NCBI RefSeq assembly: GCF_900184815.1
Contig: NZ_FXXQ01000011.1
Coordinates: 1-64,000, forward strand
Direction of reading: 5' to 3'
DNA from: Boseongicola aestuarii
GTDB taxonomy: Bacteria; Pseudomonadota; Alphaproteobacteria; Rhodobacterales; Rhodobacteraceae
DNA: 64,000 bases
Under the pieces are notes generated by a model. The model did no database searches. It saw nothing but the letters and a program-made list of their open reading frames with translations, and was not told the origin of the DNA. The position numbers and the translations under genes were made by a program. The stretch's first letter is position 1. The number at the start of each line of letters is the position of its first letter. This document shows positions 1-7,437 of this stretch, one piece after another.

Positions 1-1
1 G

Positions 2-124
2 GCACAGATCGTCATCAATCATTGGCTTAAGCAGTACAACCACACACGTCCGCACCAGGCTCTGAACATGCGACCACCAGTGCCAGAAACTCTAATCAGA
101 AATGGCACAGAACTTGGGGGCTAG
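2..124 (+). CDS. IS transposase, integrase-core C-terminus (5' part outside window)
   Basis: Reading frame 2 is open from the window edge to a TAG stop and encodes about 40 residues, including NHWLKQYNHTRPHQALNMRP. The YNxxRPHQAL pattern is typical of the end of the DDE integrase core (rve domain) of IS3/IS481-type transposases, which cut and join insertion sequence ends. The segment would lie just after the catalytic glutamate, so no catalytic residue is visible. Whether the element is complete cannot be judged because its start lies outside the window, and I could not identify a terminal inverted repeat after the stop. It marks the start of an accessory region. Confidence 0.75.
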   Translation, partial: AQIVINHWLKQYNHTRPHQALNMRPPVPETLIRNGTELGG

Positions 125-496
125 ACAGTTATGCTGTCCTCATTAGGCGGCGCTATTTTTTACGCCTTAAAAACATGGCCTTTGAAGGTGTGCCCCAGAG
201 GGGTGCTAGGCGGGGTGCTGCCCCGGGAATTTGGGTGTAAGCGGACATTCGCTGCGCAGAGCACCGAGGTCTGCTTTGCGGACGAAGCCGCCATTGGCCA
301 GAGAGCGTTTGATGACTGTCGAGCGGGAAAAGGCGGTCGTCCACCGGCTGAAATTTCCAAGCTTACAATGGAGTCGGCGGACCAGACACAAACCGAACTC
401 GCTTGGGCGTGCATTGGATGTGACGGGTGTCCTGATTGACTGGTGACCGAGGCGCATTGAGCGCCCCGATATCTTCATTTGTATCTTTGATGGGGT
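125..496. other. Intergenic stretch without a convincing gene
   Basis: Overlapping ORFs exist on both strands, but none has a Shine-Dalgarno sequence or a recognisable protein. The stretch holds one copy of a hairpin-forming repeat (240-284) and otherwise looks like decayed or non-coding DNA between the IS remnant and the secreted-protein gene. Confidence 0.6.
240..284 (+). repeat. Accessory-region repeat, copy 1
   Basis: The segment starting AGCGGACATTCGCTGC aligns without gaps to 1687-1730, with about three quarters identity over 41 positions. It can fold: AGCGGACATTCG (240-251) against CGAGGTCTGCT (265-275), with a G-U pair and a mismatch. Function unknown. Confidence 0.5.
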
Positions 497-1075
497 TCAG
501 CTCTTGGCATGCTCGCAGGTTACGTTTGGGTTGAACGGCATCAAAACCCCCATAGGGTTCTCTCGGAACAGCCAAACGTGTTGGTCGTAGTGCGGCATGA
601 AGCCATGGGCTTCATCACCCGCCGTGTTCGGATCATCTGCCATGTGATCCCACGCTCGGCCGTTGAGCATTGGCACATCACCCATTCCTGCGGCCTTCCA
701 TGCGGCCTCGAAGACAAGGTTCTCAACAGCAACGAGTTCGAGTGATCCGTCGGCCTGCGGCTCGTAGATCAAGATCGACGGCTGCGACCAGTCGGTGTAG
801 GTCGACTCGCCATTCACACGCGGTTCAGTCCCTGTGATCTTTAGCATTGCCGGGTGAATATAGTGGATGCCCATTGCGCCAAGTTCAGCGGGTAAGCCCT
901 CTGCTTCCGCTGAGACACAGTGGTTGTCTGGCGTGATGTAGCCTTCTGCTAGAGCCACGTTGATATCACTGTATTTCTCGACGCTCGCACGCATCGCATC
1001 AAGATCGACTTCATCAGCCAAGACCGACATTGGTGCCAAGGCAGCGAGCAGCGTCAGGATTGATGTCTTCTTCAT
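497..1075 (-). CDS. Secreted protein of unknown function
   Basis: The ORF stays open further upstream, but the ATG at 1075 is chosen because GGAGGG precedes it closely and MKKTSILTLLAALAPMSVLA then forms a clean Sec signal peptide with cleavage after ALA. The mature protein of about 170 residues should be periplasmic. I do not recognise the family with certainty. It has two cysteines, one after the signal peptide (DNHC) and one at the C-terminus (VTCEH), and a histidine/methionine-rich C-terminal part (HGFMPHYDQHVW), so metal or haem binding is possible but unproven. It is divergent from a c-type cytochrome gene, and the pair lies between an IS remnant and an integrase, suggesting acquired genes. 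Confidence 0.8.
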   Translation of the reverse strand: MKKTSILTLLAALAPMSVLADEVDLDAMRASVEKYSDINVALAEGYITPDNHCVSAEAEGLPAELGAMGIHYIHPAMLKITGTEPRVNGESTYTDWSQPSILIYEPQADGSLELVAVENLVFEAAWKAAGMGDVPMLNGRAWDHMADDPNTAGDEAHGFMPHYDQHVWLFRENPMGVLMPFNPNVTCEHAKS

Positions 1076-1231
1076 TTTTCCCTCCAAGTTACCTGATTGG
1101 CCGAGCATCAGTCTTGAGTCGGCACAACCAGAGTACCACGAAAACGAACAATCTGCTTCGTTTGCCAGTTCAGCCGACAATTCTGCTAGGGTTGATTGAA
1201 AGTCATGGGTTGCACGCAAGGCTCTGGATAT

Positions 1232-1606
1232 ATGATTAGGAGGTCCATCATCTCAACACGTTCGACATTGATGACCGTAGCGCTTCTGGCACCGATCGCA
1301 GCGTATGCTGAAGATGCGGTCCCTCCTGATTGGGCCGATGTGAGTGCGATTTTCAAAGAACGATGTGTAATGTGTCACTCGAAGGTCGCTGGTGCCTCCA
1401 AAGGCCTTCGGTTGGACGAATATGATGCCGTGCTTGCTGGAAGCGAGCGAGGTGCGGTTCTTGTTCCTAGGAATGCCGTAGGCAGTGAGTTGGTCCGTAG
1501 ATTGCGTGGTGAGACCACTCCCCGCATGCCGTTTCTAAGTCGCCCTCTTCCAGACGATCAGATCGCTTTGATCGAAAGTTGGATTGCCGCCGGCATGCCG
1601 CACTAG
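1232..1606 (+). CDS. Small periplasmic c-type cytochrome
   Basis: The product is about 124 residues, with an N-terminal hydrophobic segment ending in AYA that fits a Sec signal. It is followed by one haem-c attachment motif, CVMCH, within FKERCVMCHSK. The C-terminal part (RMPFLSRPLPDDQIALIESW) resembles the conserved tail of cytochrome-like domains in which a methionine ligand precedes a helix ending in an IxxWIxxG pattern, as here (IESWIAAGMPH). It is likely a periplasmic electron carrier. The start is uncertain: ATG 1232 gives the full signal peptide, but the only strong SD (AGGAGG, 1238-1243) lies inside that reading frame, and an ATG at 1271 would start mid-signal. Divergent neighbour: the unknown secreted protein at 497-1075. 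Confidence 0.8.
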   Translation: MIRRSIISTRSTLMTVALLAPIAAYAEDAVPPDWADVSAIFKERCVMCHSKVAGASKGLRLDEYDAVLAGSERGAVLVPRNAVGSELVRRLRGETTPRMPFLSRPLPDDQIALIESWIAAGMPH

Positions 1607-1686
1607 AGCGAGGTTAGTTAGTCCGAAACTGCAGCTCGGCGATAGGTTCCAACTAACTGCGTGATGGGCACCCCTTTTGGGCTCCT

Positions 1687-1730
1687 AGCCGCCGTTCGCT
1701 GCACTTTGCACCAATGACCGCTTTGGGTCG
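1687..1730 (+). repeat. Accessory-region repeat, copy 2
   Basis: Ungapped relative of 240-284. The shared core is TTCGCTGC, then GCACC, then CGCTTTG or TGCTTTG. It lies between the cytochrome gene and the integrase stop codon. The hairpin arms are more degenerate than in copy 1. Confidence 0.5.
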
Positions 1731-1739
1731 TTGCTCACT

Positions 1740-3035
1740 TCACTCCACCCACACCCTCTCCAAAGCCTCCCGCATCACGTCAATCGCATAGCCTGACCCA
1801 TAGTTTGCCGCCACAGTGTTGGCGCTGTGTCCCAGGATGGCCATTGAGAGGTGCTCAGGACAGCCAGAGTTGCGCAGCTTGTCCTTCATGCGGTGCCGGA
1901 GGGAGTGCATGGTAATCTTCTTGTCCGCGATGACGGTCCGCAGCCGCTTCATCAGCATGGCTGAGGCACTGTCGTTGCCACGAGGTTTGGCGTAGGCGGG
2001 GAAGATGGGGTCGGTATCGGAGAGCCCAACCTGATGCTCTCTGAGGCACTCTGCAGCTCTCTGGGACAGCGGGATACTTCTGCTGGAGGTCTTAGTCTTG
2101 AGGCCTCGGCGGTCATTGGGCCGGATGTGCAGGATGGCGTTATCTAGGTCCACATCTTTGGCCTCCAGCCCTGTGATCTCCGCCAAGCGGGCCCCTGTGT
2201 CTGTCAGGAGGAGAAGCAGAGCCTTGGCAGTGTCGTTACTGGCAAAGGCAGGTCCCATGAGTGTGAGTTGTTCATCCGTAATGGGAAGCCGATCAGTGCT
2301 ACTGCTTCCCGCCCCCTTGATCTTGATCGCCTGGAACACATTCCTGAAGTCCAGGTCATGTTCCAGCAGAGCGTGATTGATGGCCGCCTTCACCACACCA
2401 AGGTTCCGCTGCACAGAGTTGGGGGACATACGCGCCAGCAAGACGTCACGATAGGTGTTGGCATCAGCGCGGGTGAGGTCTTGTAGCTCTGTCCACTCAT
2501 AGCGGTTCTTGCCGAGGCTCAGGATGAGGTCTTTACGGATACGGTCCAGCCGTGTGCCCAGGCCATTGTCTGCATCCTCTGCTTTATAGGCATAGTATTC
2601 ATCGAGGACCCGAGAGAGCGACATGGGTGCTGCCTTGGAGGTGGCGGCTCGGATCTGCTGTGTGACACCTTTGGGCACAGCGTGCTCGACATCCTCAGCA
2701 AGGTCCTGGAAGTCGTCGTACTCTGGCCACTCAGGGTCGACAGCTCCTTCGATGAACATGGACTGGTGCCGTTCTCCCAGCCGCTCCCGCACCAACTCTC
2801 TGGCTCGTTGCTCATCTGTGGTGCGCCGTTCTCGATCAAAAAGGGCCTCAATATCCGCGTGAACCTTGGGCAAAGCACGAAGGGCATCTTGATAGGTGTT
2901 GCCCAGCTGGCGGTACACGGTGGCCTTAGAAATCACCTTCCGCAGGTCTTTGGGAACATTCCTTTTATACCGGAAAGAGCCGTTGGCCCGGCGGAACATG
3001 TAGCGTGGGAGCTTGAGCGGCATTGCCTGATCCAT
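1740..3035 (-). CDS. Tyrosine recombinase / site-specific integrase
   Basis: This 431-residue protein has the catalytic set of the lambda-integrase family in its C-terminal half: Arg I in TDTGARLAEITGL, the HxxR box in HSLRHRMKDKL, the second His in GHSANTVAANYG, and the Tyr nucleophile in that same segment. The N-terminus (LPRYMFRRANGSFRYKRNVP) resembles the small N-terminal domain common in proteobacterial island integrases. The enzyme should catalyse integration and excision of a mobile element. It reads away from tRNA-Leu(CAG), whose 3' end faces it 175 bp upstream, the usual layout of an island inserted in a tRNA 3' end. The start is ambiguous between ATG 3035 and ATG 3023, neither with a good SD. 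Confidence 0.92.
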   Translation of the reverse strand: MDQAMPLKLPRYMFRRANGSFRYKRNVPKDLRKVISKATVYRQLGNTYQDALRALPKVHADIEALFDRERRTTDEQRARELVRERLGERHQSMFIEGAVDPEWPEYDDFQDLAEDVEHAVPKGVTQQIRAATSKAAPMSLSRVLDEYYAYKAEDADNGLGTRLDRIRKDLILSLGKNRYEWTELQDLTRADANTYRDVLLARMSPNSVQRNLGVVKAAINHALLEHDLDFRNVFQAIKIKGAGSSSTDRLPITDEQLTLMGPAFASNDTAKALLLLLTDTGARLAEITGLEAKDVDLDNAILHIRPNDRRGLKTKTSSRSIPLSQRAAECLREHQVGLSDTDPIFPAYAKPRGNDSASAMLMKRLRTVIADKKITMHSLRHRMKDKLRNSGCPEHLSMAILGHSANTVAANYGSGYAIDVMREALERVWVE

Positions 3036-3118
3036 GCTGAGTAATCTCAGCCGCAGGATCACCCGGCGCAACCTAAATCGACCCGCCAGACCCGACAAAT
3101 CTCAGACCAAACCTGACG

Positions 3119-3153
3119 AAAGTGGTCCTAAAAGCGGTCCCGAAAATGGTCCC
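3119..3153 (+). repeat. Three 12-nt direct repeats between integrase and tRNA
   Basis: GGTCC occurs at 3124, 3136 and 3148, exactly 12 nt apart, each preceded by an A-rich AAAG/AAAA stretch. The even spacing beside an integrase gene and tRNA attachment site suggests arm-type recombinase or excisionase binding sites. This is inferred from position and spacing only. Confidence 0.5.
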
Positions 3154-3209
3154 ACAAAACGCCAATCGCCAAGTTTTGCTTGGTTTTCTTCAAGTTATCG
3201 GGGGGTTGC

Positions 3210-3296
3210 TGGTGCCCAGGAGAGGACTCGAACCTCCACATCGTTGCCAATACTAGCACCTGAAGCTAGCGCGTCTACCAATTCCGCCACCTGGGC
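3210..3296 (-). tRNA. tRNA-Leu (anticodon CAG)
   Basis: The reverse strand starts GCCCAGGTGGCGGAATTGG and ends CCTGGGC-A-CCA, giving a perfect 7-bp acceptor stem, an A discriminator and an encoded CCA. The anticodon loop TTCAGGT places CAG at positions 34-36, and the long variable arm and GGTTCGAGTCC T-arm fit a class II leucine tRNA of 87 nt. The 3' end points to the integrase, so this is the probable attachment site of the element on the left. I saw no second copy of the tRNA 3' end in the window; the other att site should lie beyond the left edge. Confidence 0.96.
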
Positions 3297-3425
3297 AGGT
3301 GTCGTGAGCGGGGGAAATACGCCGCGATCCCGTGCCTGTCAACGGCCAATCACACGGCGAAATGCGCCTTGTCCGTAGGACGGTGCGGCGTTACACCAAA
3401 GGACGAATTGATAAGGACCGGACGC

Positions 3426-4406
3426 ATGTCGAAACTTGTAACAATATATGGCGGATCAGGCTTTGTGGGCCGGTATATTGCGCAGCGGATGGCGCGTCAG
3501 GGGTGGCGCGTGCGTGTTGCGGTCAGACGACCGAATGATGCGCATTTCGTAAAGCCATACGGCGTCGTCGGTCAGGTCGAGCCGGTGTTTTGCAACATTC
3601 GCGATGACGATAGCGTGCGGGCCGTTATGTCGGGCGCGGAGGCCGTGATTAACTGCGTCGGTACATTTGATGCCAAGGGAAAGAACAATTTCGACGCCGT
3701 GCAGGACGAAGGGGCCGAGCGAATCGCTCGAATTGCTGCGGAAACGGGCGTTGCGCGGATGGTGCATATCTCGGCCATTGGGGCCAAAACGGATGCGCCA
3801 AGTCGCTACGGCCAGACGAAGGGTCTAGGAGAAGACGGCGTCCTGGCGGCCATGCCAAACGCCGTTATCCTGCGGCCTTCGGTTGTCTTTGGACCCGAGG
3901 ATCAGTTCTTCAATCGGTTTGCGGCCATGGCGCGGATGTCGCCGATTGTGCCGTTGTTCGGTGCGGATACGAGATTTCAGCCGGTCTATGTCGATGACGT
4001 GGCGGCGGCGGCGGAGCTGGGTGCGACCGGCAAAGCAGCGCCGGGGGTTTACGAGCTTGGTGGCCCCGAGGTCGCGACATTCCGTGCGTTGATTGAAACA
4101 ATGCTGCAAGTGATCCGCCGCCGTCGCCTTGTCGTCGGTTTTCCATTCTGGCTGGGCCGGTTTCTGGCGACCGTGACCGGAGCGGTGTCCGCTTTGACGG
4201 GTGGTCTGGCACCTCAGCCCGTGACCGACGATCAACTGAAAGAGTTGACGCGCGACAATGTCGTTGGTGGGAATGCTCAAGGTTTTGAAGCACTTGGGAT
4301 CACTCCAAAATCGCTTGATGCGATCCTGCCAAGCTATTTGTGGATGTTCCGCCCGTCGGGCCAGTATGCTGAACTGAAAGAAAGCGCGCGTAACCTGAAG
4401 GGTTAG
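3426..4406 (+). CDS. NDUFA9-like NAD(P)-binding short-chain reductase
   Basis: The protein is 326 residues. ATG 3426 is chosen because AAGGA lies just upstream and the Rossmann motif GGSGFVGRYIAQ begins about nine residues in. It belongs to the atypical SDR family that includes the complex I accessory subunit NDUFA9 (conserved SAIGA and YGQTKGLGE, the latter standing where extended SDRs have YxxxK). Bacterial members are variously linked to complex I or ubiquinone biosynthesis, and the substrate is not predictable here. The C-terminus has a hydrophobic stretch around VVGFPFWLGRFLATVTGAVS, suggesting membrane association. It converges on uppP with a 4-nt overlap of the two stop ends. Confidence 0.85.
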   Translation: MSKLVTIYGGSGFVGRYIAQRMARQGWRVRVAVRRPNDAHFVKPYGVVGQVEPVFCNIRDDDSVRAVMSGAEAVINCVGTFDAKGKNNFDAVQDEGAERIARIAAETGVARMVHISAIGAKTDAPSRYGQTKGLGEDGVLAAMPNAVILRPSVVFGPEDQFFNRFAAMARMSPIVPLFGADTRFQPVYVDDVAAAAELGATGKAAPGVYELGGPEVATFRALIETMLQVIRRRRLVVGFPFWLGRFLATVTGAVSALTGGLAPQPVTDDQLKELTRDNVVGGNAQGFEALGITPKSLDAILPSYLWMFRPSGQYAELKESARNLKG

Positions 4407-5206
4407 GCGTAGGCGATCCATAGCAACACAAGACCGAGAATGACGCGGTAGATCACGTATGGCGTGAAGCTGATGCTGCGCAAAAGGCGCATCATCATCG
4501 CGAGGGCCGCAAGCGCCATTATGAATGCAAAAACCACTGCGATTGTGGCGTCTTTGGCGGCGGCAGCGTCCATTGTGAAGGCAACTTCTGCCCCGAGCAG
4601 GACGCCCGAAGCAAGGATCGTTGGGATCGACATGAGCATGGCGAGACGGGCGGCGTCCCCGCGCGCGTAGCCGAGGCGACGCGCGGCCGTTATGGTAATG
4701 CCCGAACGGGATGTGCCGGGGATCAGAGCGAGGGTTTGGGCCAACCCCATGGTGATTGCGTCTTTGATGCCCCAGTGTTCAGCGGTTTTTTCGGTTGGCC
4801 CCGTTTGGTCTGCCCAGTAAAGCACCAACCCGAAAATCAGGGTCATCCAGCCGACGACCATCACCGAGCGGAGCGTGTCGTCAAAACCGGTAAGCTTGAA
4901 GATGAGCCCAACGAGAATGACGGGAATCGTCGCGATGATTAGGCAAAGTGCCAGCCAGGCGTTCTGGTCGTCGATCTGACGACGGACGACTTTGGGAAGG
5001 CCAAGAAGGACACGCTTCACGTCCGTCCAGAAGTAGAGCACGACCGCGCCGAGCGTACCGACGTGAACGGCGACATCAATGACCTGACCCTGATCGTCCA
5101 TTCCTGTCAGGTTGGGCAACAGAATGAGGTGCCCTGAACTGGAGACGGGCAGGAATTCGGTGATACCCTGGATTACGGCGACAAGGATAAGATGGAGTAT
5201 GGGCAT
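4403..5206 (-). CDS. uppP: Undecaprenyl-diphosphatase
   Basis: The product is 267 residues, an integral membrane enzyme that dephosphorylates undecaprenyl pyrophosphate to recycle the lipid carrier for peptidoglycan and surface polysaccharides; loss or excess affects bacitracin sensitivity. Both family motifs are visible: the glutamate-rich GITEFLPVSSSGH (residues 14-26, catalytic Glu17 region) and PGTSRSG (163-169). Several hydrophobic helices lie between and after them. Length and N-terminus (MPILHLILVAVIQG) match the family, supporting the ATG at 5206. A 221-bp gap with the TTTAGGTC motifs separates it from divergent gltD. Confidence 0.95.
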   Translation of the reverse strand: MPILHLILVAVIQGITEFLPVSSSGHLILLPNLTGMDDQGQVIDVAVHVGTLGAVVLYFWTDVKRVLLGLPKVVRRQIDDQNAWLALCLIIATIPVILVGLIFKLTGFDDTLRSVMVVGWMTLIFGLVLYWADQTGPTEKTAEHWGIKDAITMGLAQTLALIPGTSRSGITITAARRLGYARGDAARLAMLMSIPTILASGVLLGAEVAFTMDAAAAKDATIAVVFAFIMALAALAMMMRLLRSISFTPYVIYRVILGLVLLWIAYA

Positions 5207-5271
5207 AGGGCTCGCTGCGGTGCGGAATTTTGCGCCACTCTAACTCACTGAGATTCGTTGAAAAGAATCCA

Positions 5272-5353
5272 TTTAGGTCACGTACCGGACCTAAAATTAC
5301 GCGACTGCGGCATAAAACCATACAATACCGTGTCGAAAAACGCTATTTAGGTC
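5272..5353. promoter_or_regulatory. Candidate operator: three TTTAGGTC boxes upstream of gltD
   Basis: TTTAGGTC at 5272-5279 and GACCTAAA at 5288-5295 form a perfect 8-bp inverted repeat with an 8-nt spacer. A third TTTAGGTC lies at 5346-5353. A -10-like TACAAT (5321-5326) falls between the palindrome and the single box, so the palindrome would sit near or upstream of the -35 of a gltD promoter. The regulator is unknown to me. The region also serves divergent uppP. Confidence 0.55.
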
Positions 5354-5427
5354 AGCACTACTGCCTTTTCTTTTTACAGAACTGCGAATATCAGGGCGTT
5401 CTGGAATTTTTGGAAGAGGTCCGGGTC

Positions 5428-6861
5428 ATGGCCGAGAATGCGATGCTTAAGTTTGTCTCAACACCACGCGACATGCCTGAAAAGCGTGATGCCACGGTAC
5501 GCCGTGAGGATTTCCATGAGATTTACGCCGAGTACGCGGACCAGAAGGCCAAAGAGCAGGCAAGCCGGTGCAGCCAGTGTGGCGTGCCCTATTGTCAGAC
5601 GCATTGCCCGCTGCACAACAATATCCCGGACTGGTTGAAACTGACGGCCGAAGGGCGACTGCGCGAAGCCTATGAGTTGTCGCAGGAAACCAACGCTTTC
5701 CCCGAAATTTGTGGGCGGATTTGCCCTCAGGACCGGCTTTGCGAGGGCAATTGCGTGATTGAGCAATCCGGCCACGGCACAGTGACGATCGGGTCGGTCG
5801 AAAAATACATCACCGATACGGCATGGGAAAACGGCTGGGTGCAGCCAATTGCTCCGCGCGCCGAGCGGAGCGAGAGCGTTGGGATTATCGGCGCGGGTCC
5901 AGGCGGATTGGCAGCGGCGGATCGACTGCGCCGCGCGGGCGTGCAGGTCACGATCTATGATCGCTATGACCGCGCCGGCGGCTTGCTAACCTACGGTATT
6001 CCGGGCTTCAAGCTGGAGAAGGACGTCGTGATGCGGCGCAACGAGCAGCTTGAAAAGGGCGGCGTTGAATTCGTGCTGAACTGCAATGTCGGCGAGGACA
6101 TCACTTTTGACGAATTGCAGGCCAAACACGACGCAATCCTCATTGCTACAGGCGTTTACAAGTCCCGCGAGCTGGACGCGCCGGGTGTTGGAGCGGAAGG
6201 AATTGTGCGGGCGATCGACTATCTGACGGCCTCGAACCGCAAGTCCTTTGGCGATGAAGTGCCGGAATTTGACGCAGGCTTGCTGGATGCGGAAGACAAG
6301 CGCGTCGTCGTGATCGGCGGCGGCGACACGGCAATGGACTGTGTTCGCACGGCGATCCGTCAGGGCGCGGAAAGCGTGAAATGCCTCTATCGCCGCGACA
6401 AGGCGAACATGCCAGGCTCGCAGCGCGAGGTGCAGAACGCGGAAGAAGAAGGTGTGGAATTCGTCTGGCTATCGGCGCCCAAAGGGTTCACTGGCGATGA
6501 GGTCGAGGGCGTGATGGTGCAGAAGATGCGCCTTGGCGCGCCGGATGCGACGGGCCGTCAGGTGCCGGAGCTGATCGAAGGGTCGGATTACGTCGAAGGC
6601 GCAGATCTGGTGATCAAGGCGCTGGGGTTCGAGCCCGAGGACCTGCCGAAACTGTGGGGCGTAGATGGTCTTGAAGTGACGCGCTGGGGCACGATCAAGG
6701 CCGACTACAAAACGCACGTAACCAACATTCCAGGTGTCTATGCGGCGGGCGACATTGTGCGTGGCGCGTCATTGGTTGTCTGGGCGATCCGCGATGGTCG
6801 CGAAGCCGCAGACGCGATTTTGGATCAGTTCAGCGGGGCGGCTCAGGTGGCCGCAGAGTGA
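5428..6861 (+). CDS. gltD: Glutamate synthase, small (beta) subunit
   Basis: This 477-residue NADPH-dependent flavoprotein feeds electrons to the large subunit for glutamine + 2-oxoglutarate to two glutamate. The N-terminal iron-sulfur domain has Cys48, 51, 56 and 60 (CSQCGVPYCQTHC) and a second cysteine cluster at about 95-109 (CGRICPQDRLCEGNC). The FAD-binding Rossmann motif GIIGAGPGGLAAADRL starts near residue 153, and the NADPH motif VVIGGGDTAMDC lies near residue 290. ATG 5428 is chosen over upstream in-frame starts because GGAAGAGG precedes it and GltD homologues start close to here. First gene of a unit with the GFA-family gene and gltB. Confidence 0.96.
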   Translation: MAENAMLKFVSTPRDMPEKRDATVRREDFHEIYAEYADQKAKEQASRCSQCGVPYCQTHCPLHNNIPDWLKLTAEGRLREAYELSQETNAFPEICGRICPQDRLCEGNCVIEQSGHGTVTIGSVEKYITDTAWENGWVQPIAPRAERSESVGIIGAGPGGLAAADRLRRAGVQVTIYDRYDRAGGLLTYGIPGFKLEKDVVMRRNEQLEKGGVEFVLNCNVGEDITFDELQAKHDAILIATGVYKSRELDAPGVGAEGIVRAIDYLTASNRKSFGDEVPEFDAGLLDAEDKRVVVIGGGDTAMDCVRTAIRQGAESVKCLYRRDKANMPGSQREVQNAEEEGVEFVWLSAPKGFTGDEVEGVMVQKMRLGAPDATGRQVPELIEGSDYVEGADLVIKALGFEPEDLPKLWGVDGLEVTRWGTIKADYKTHVTNIPGVYAAGDIVRGASLVVWAIRDGREAADAILDQFSGAAQVAAE

Positions 6862-6968
6862 CGTCGGTACAACGTCGGTATGACGTCGGTGCGCCCGTTC
6901 GCAGGGTTAGGGATTTGGAAACCACATGGGACAGCATCGCTGACCGTTCGGGTTAAAGGGAAGTGAAG

Positions 6969-7394
6969 ATGGCTCGGAAGACCGGACAGTGTCTGTGTGG
7001 CGCGGTGACGTTCACCGCTGTCGTCGGCGATGCTATCCAGGCTTGCCATTGCGTCCAGTGTCAGCGCTGGACCGGCGGCGGTCCCTACTTTGCCGTCGAG
7101 GTCGAGGCACTTGAATTGTCGGGTGGAGACGTGCTGCGCGAATATCACGCAAGCACCTGGGGCGAGCGCGTGGTTTGCGGCACCTGTGGGTCGACCGTTT
7201 ACTGGAAGATGCAAGGCAAGGCCCCGCGCACGATTGCGGCGGGTCTTTTGGACGATCAGTCCGGCCTGCGCGTGACAGAAGAGATTTTCGTCGATTACCG
7301 GCCGGGGTGGCTGCCGCCTTTTGAAGGTGCGGCACAATCCACTGAAGCGCAGGAAATGGCGAAACTGGAAGAATTTCTGGCCGGTCAAACTTGA
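6969..7394 (+). CDS. GFA-family (CENP-V fold) zinc-binding protein
   Basis: The product is 141 residues. Three paired cysteine groups typical of the GFA/CENP-V Zn fold are present: QCLCGAV near the N-terminus, CHCVQCQ near residue 30, and VCGTCGS near residue 73. The family was named for glutathione-dependent formaldehyde-activating enzyme, but most members have no proven activity, so function is open. ATG 6969 is preferred over GTG 6963 because AAGGG would be only 2 nt from the GTG. It is placed between gltD and gltB with gaps of 107 and 43 bp, so it is probably co-transcribed with glutamate synthase. Its role there is unknown. Confidence 0.88.
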   Translation: MARKTGQCLCGAVTFTAVVGDAIQACHCVQCQRWTGGGPYFAVEVEALELSGGDVLREYHASTWGERVVCGTCGSTVYWKMQGKAPRTIAAGLLDDQSGLRVTEEIFVDYRPGWLPPFEGAAQSTEAQEMAKLEEFLAGQT

Positions 7395-7437
7395 TGAGAC
7401 AGGCCGCAAGACACCTCCAAATTGCAGGAGATTTGAC

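Noticed and set aside
131-439. 102-codon ORF after the IS remnant
   Set aside because: No SD, overlaps the hairpin repeat, and competing reverse frames are equally open.
7321-7437. Longer N-terminus for gltB
   Set aside because: Would overlap the GFA gene and displace the propeptide; the SD fits ATG 7438.
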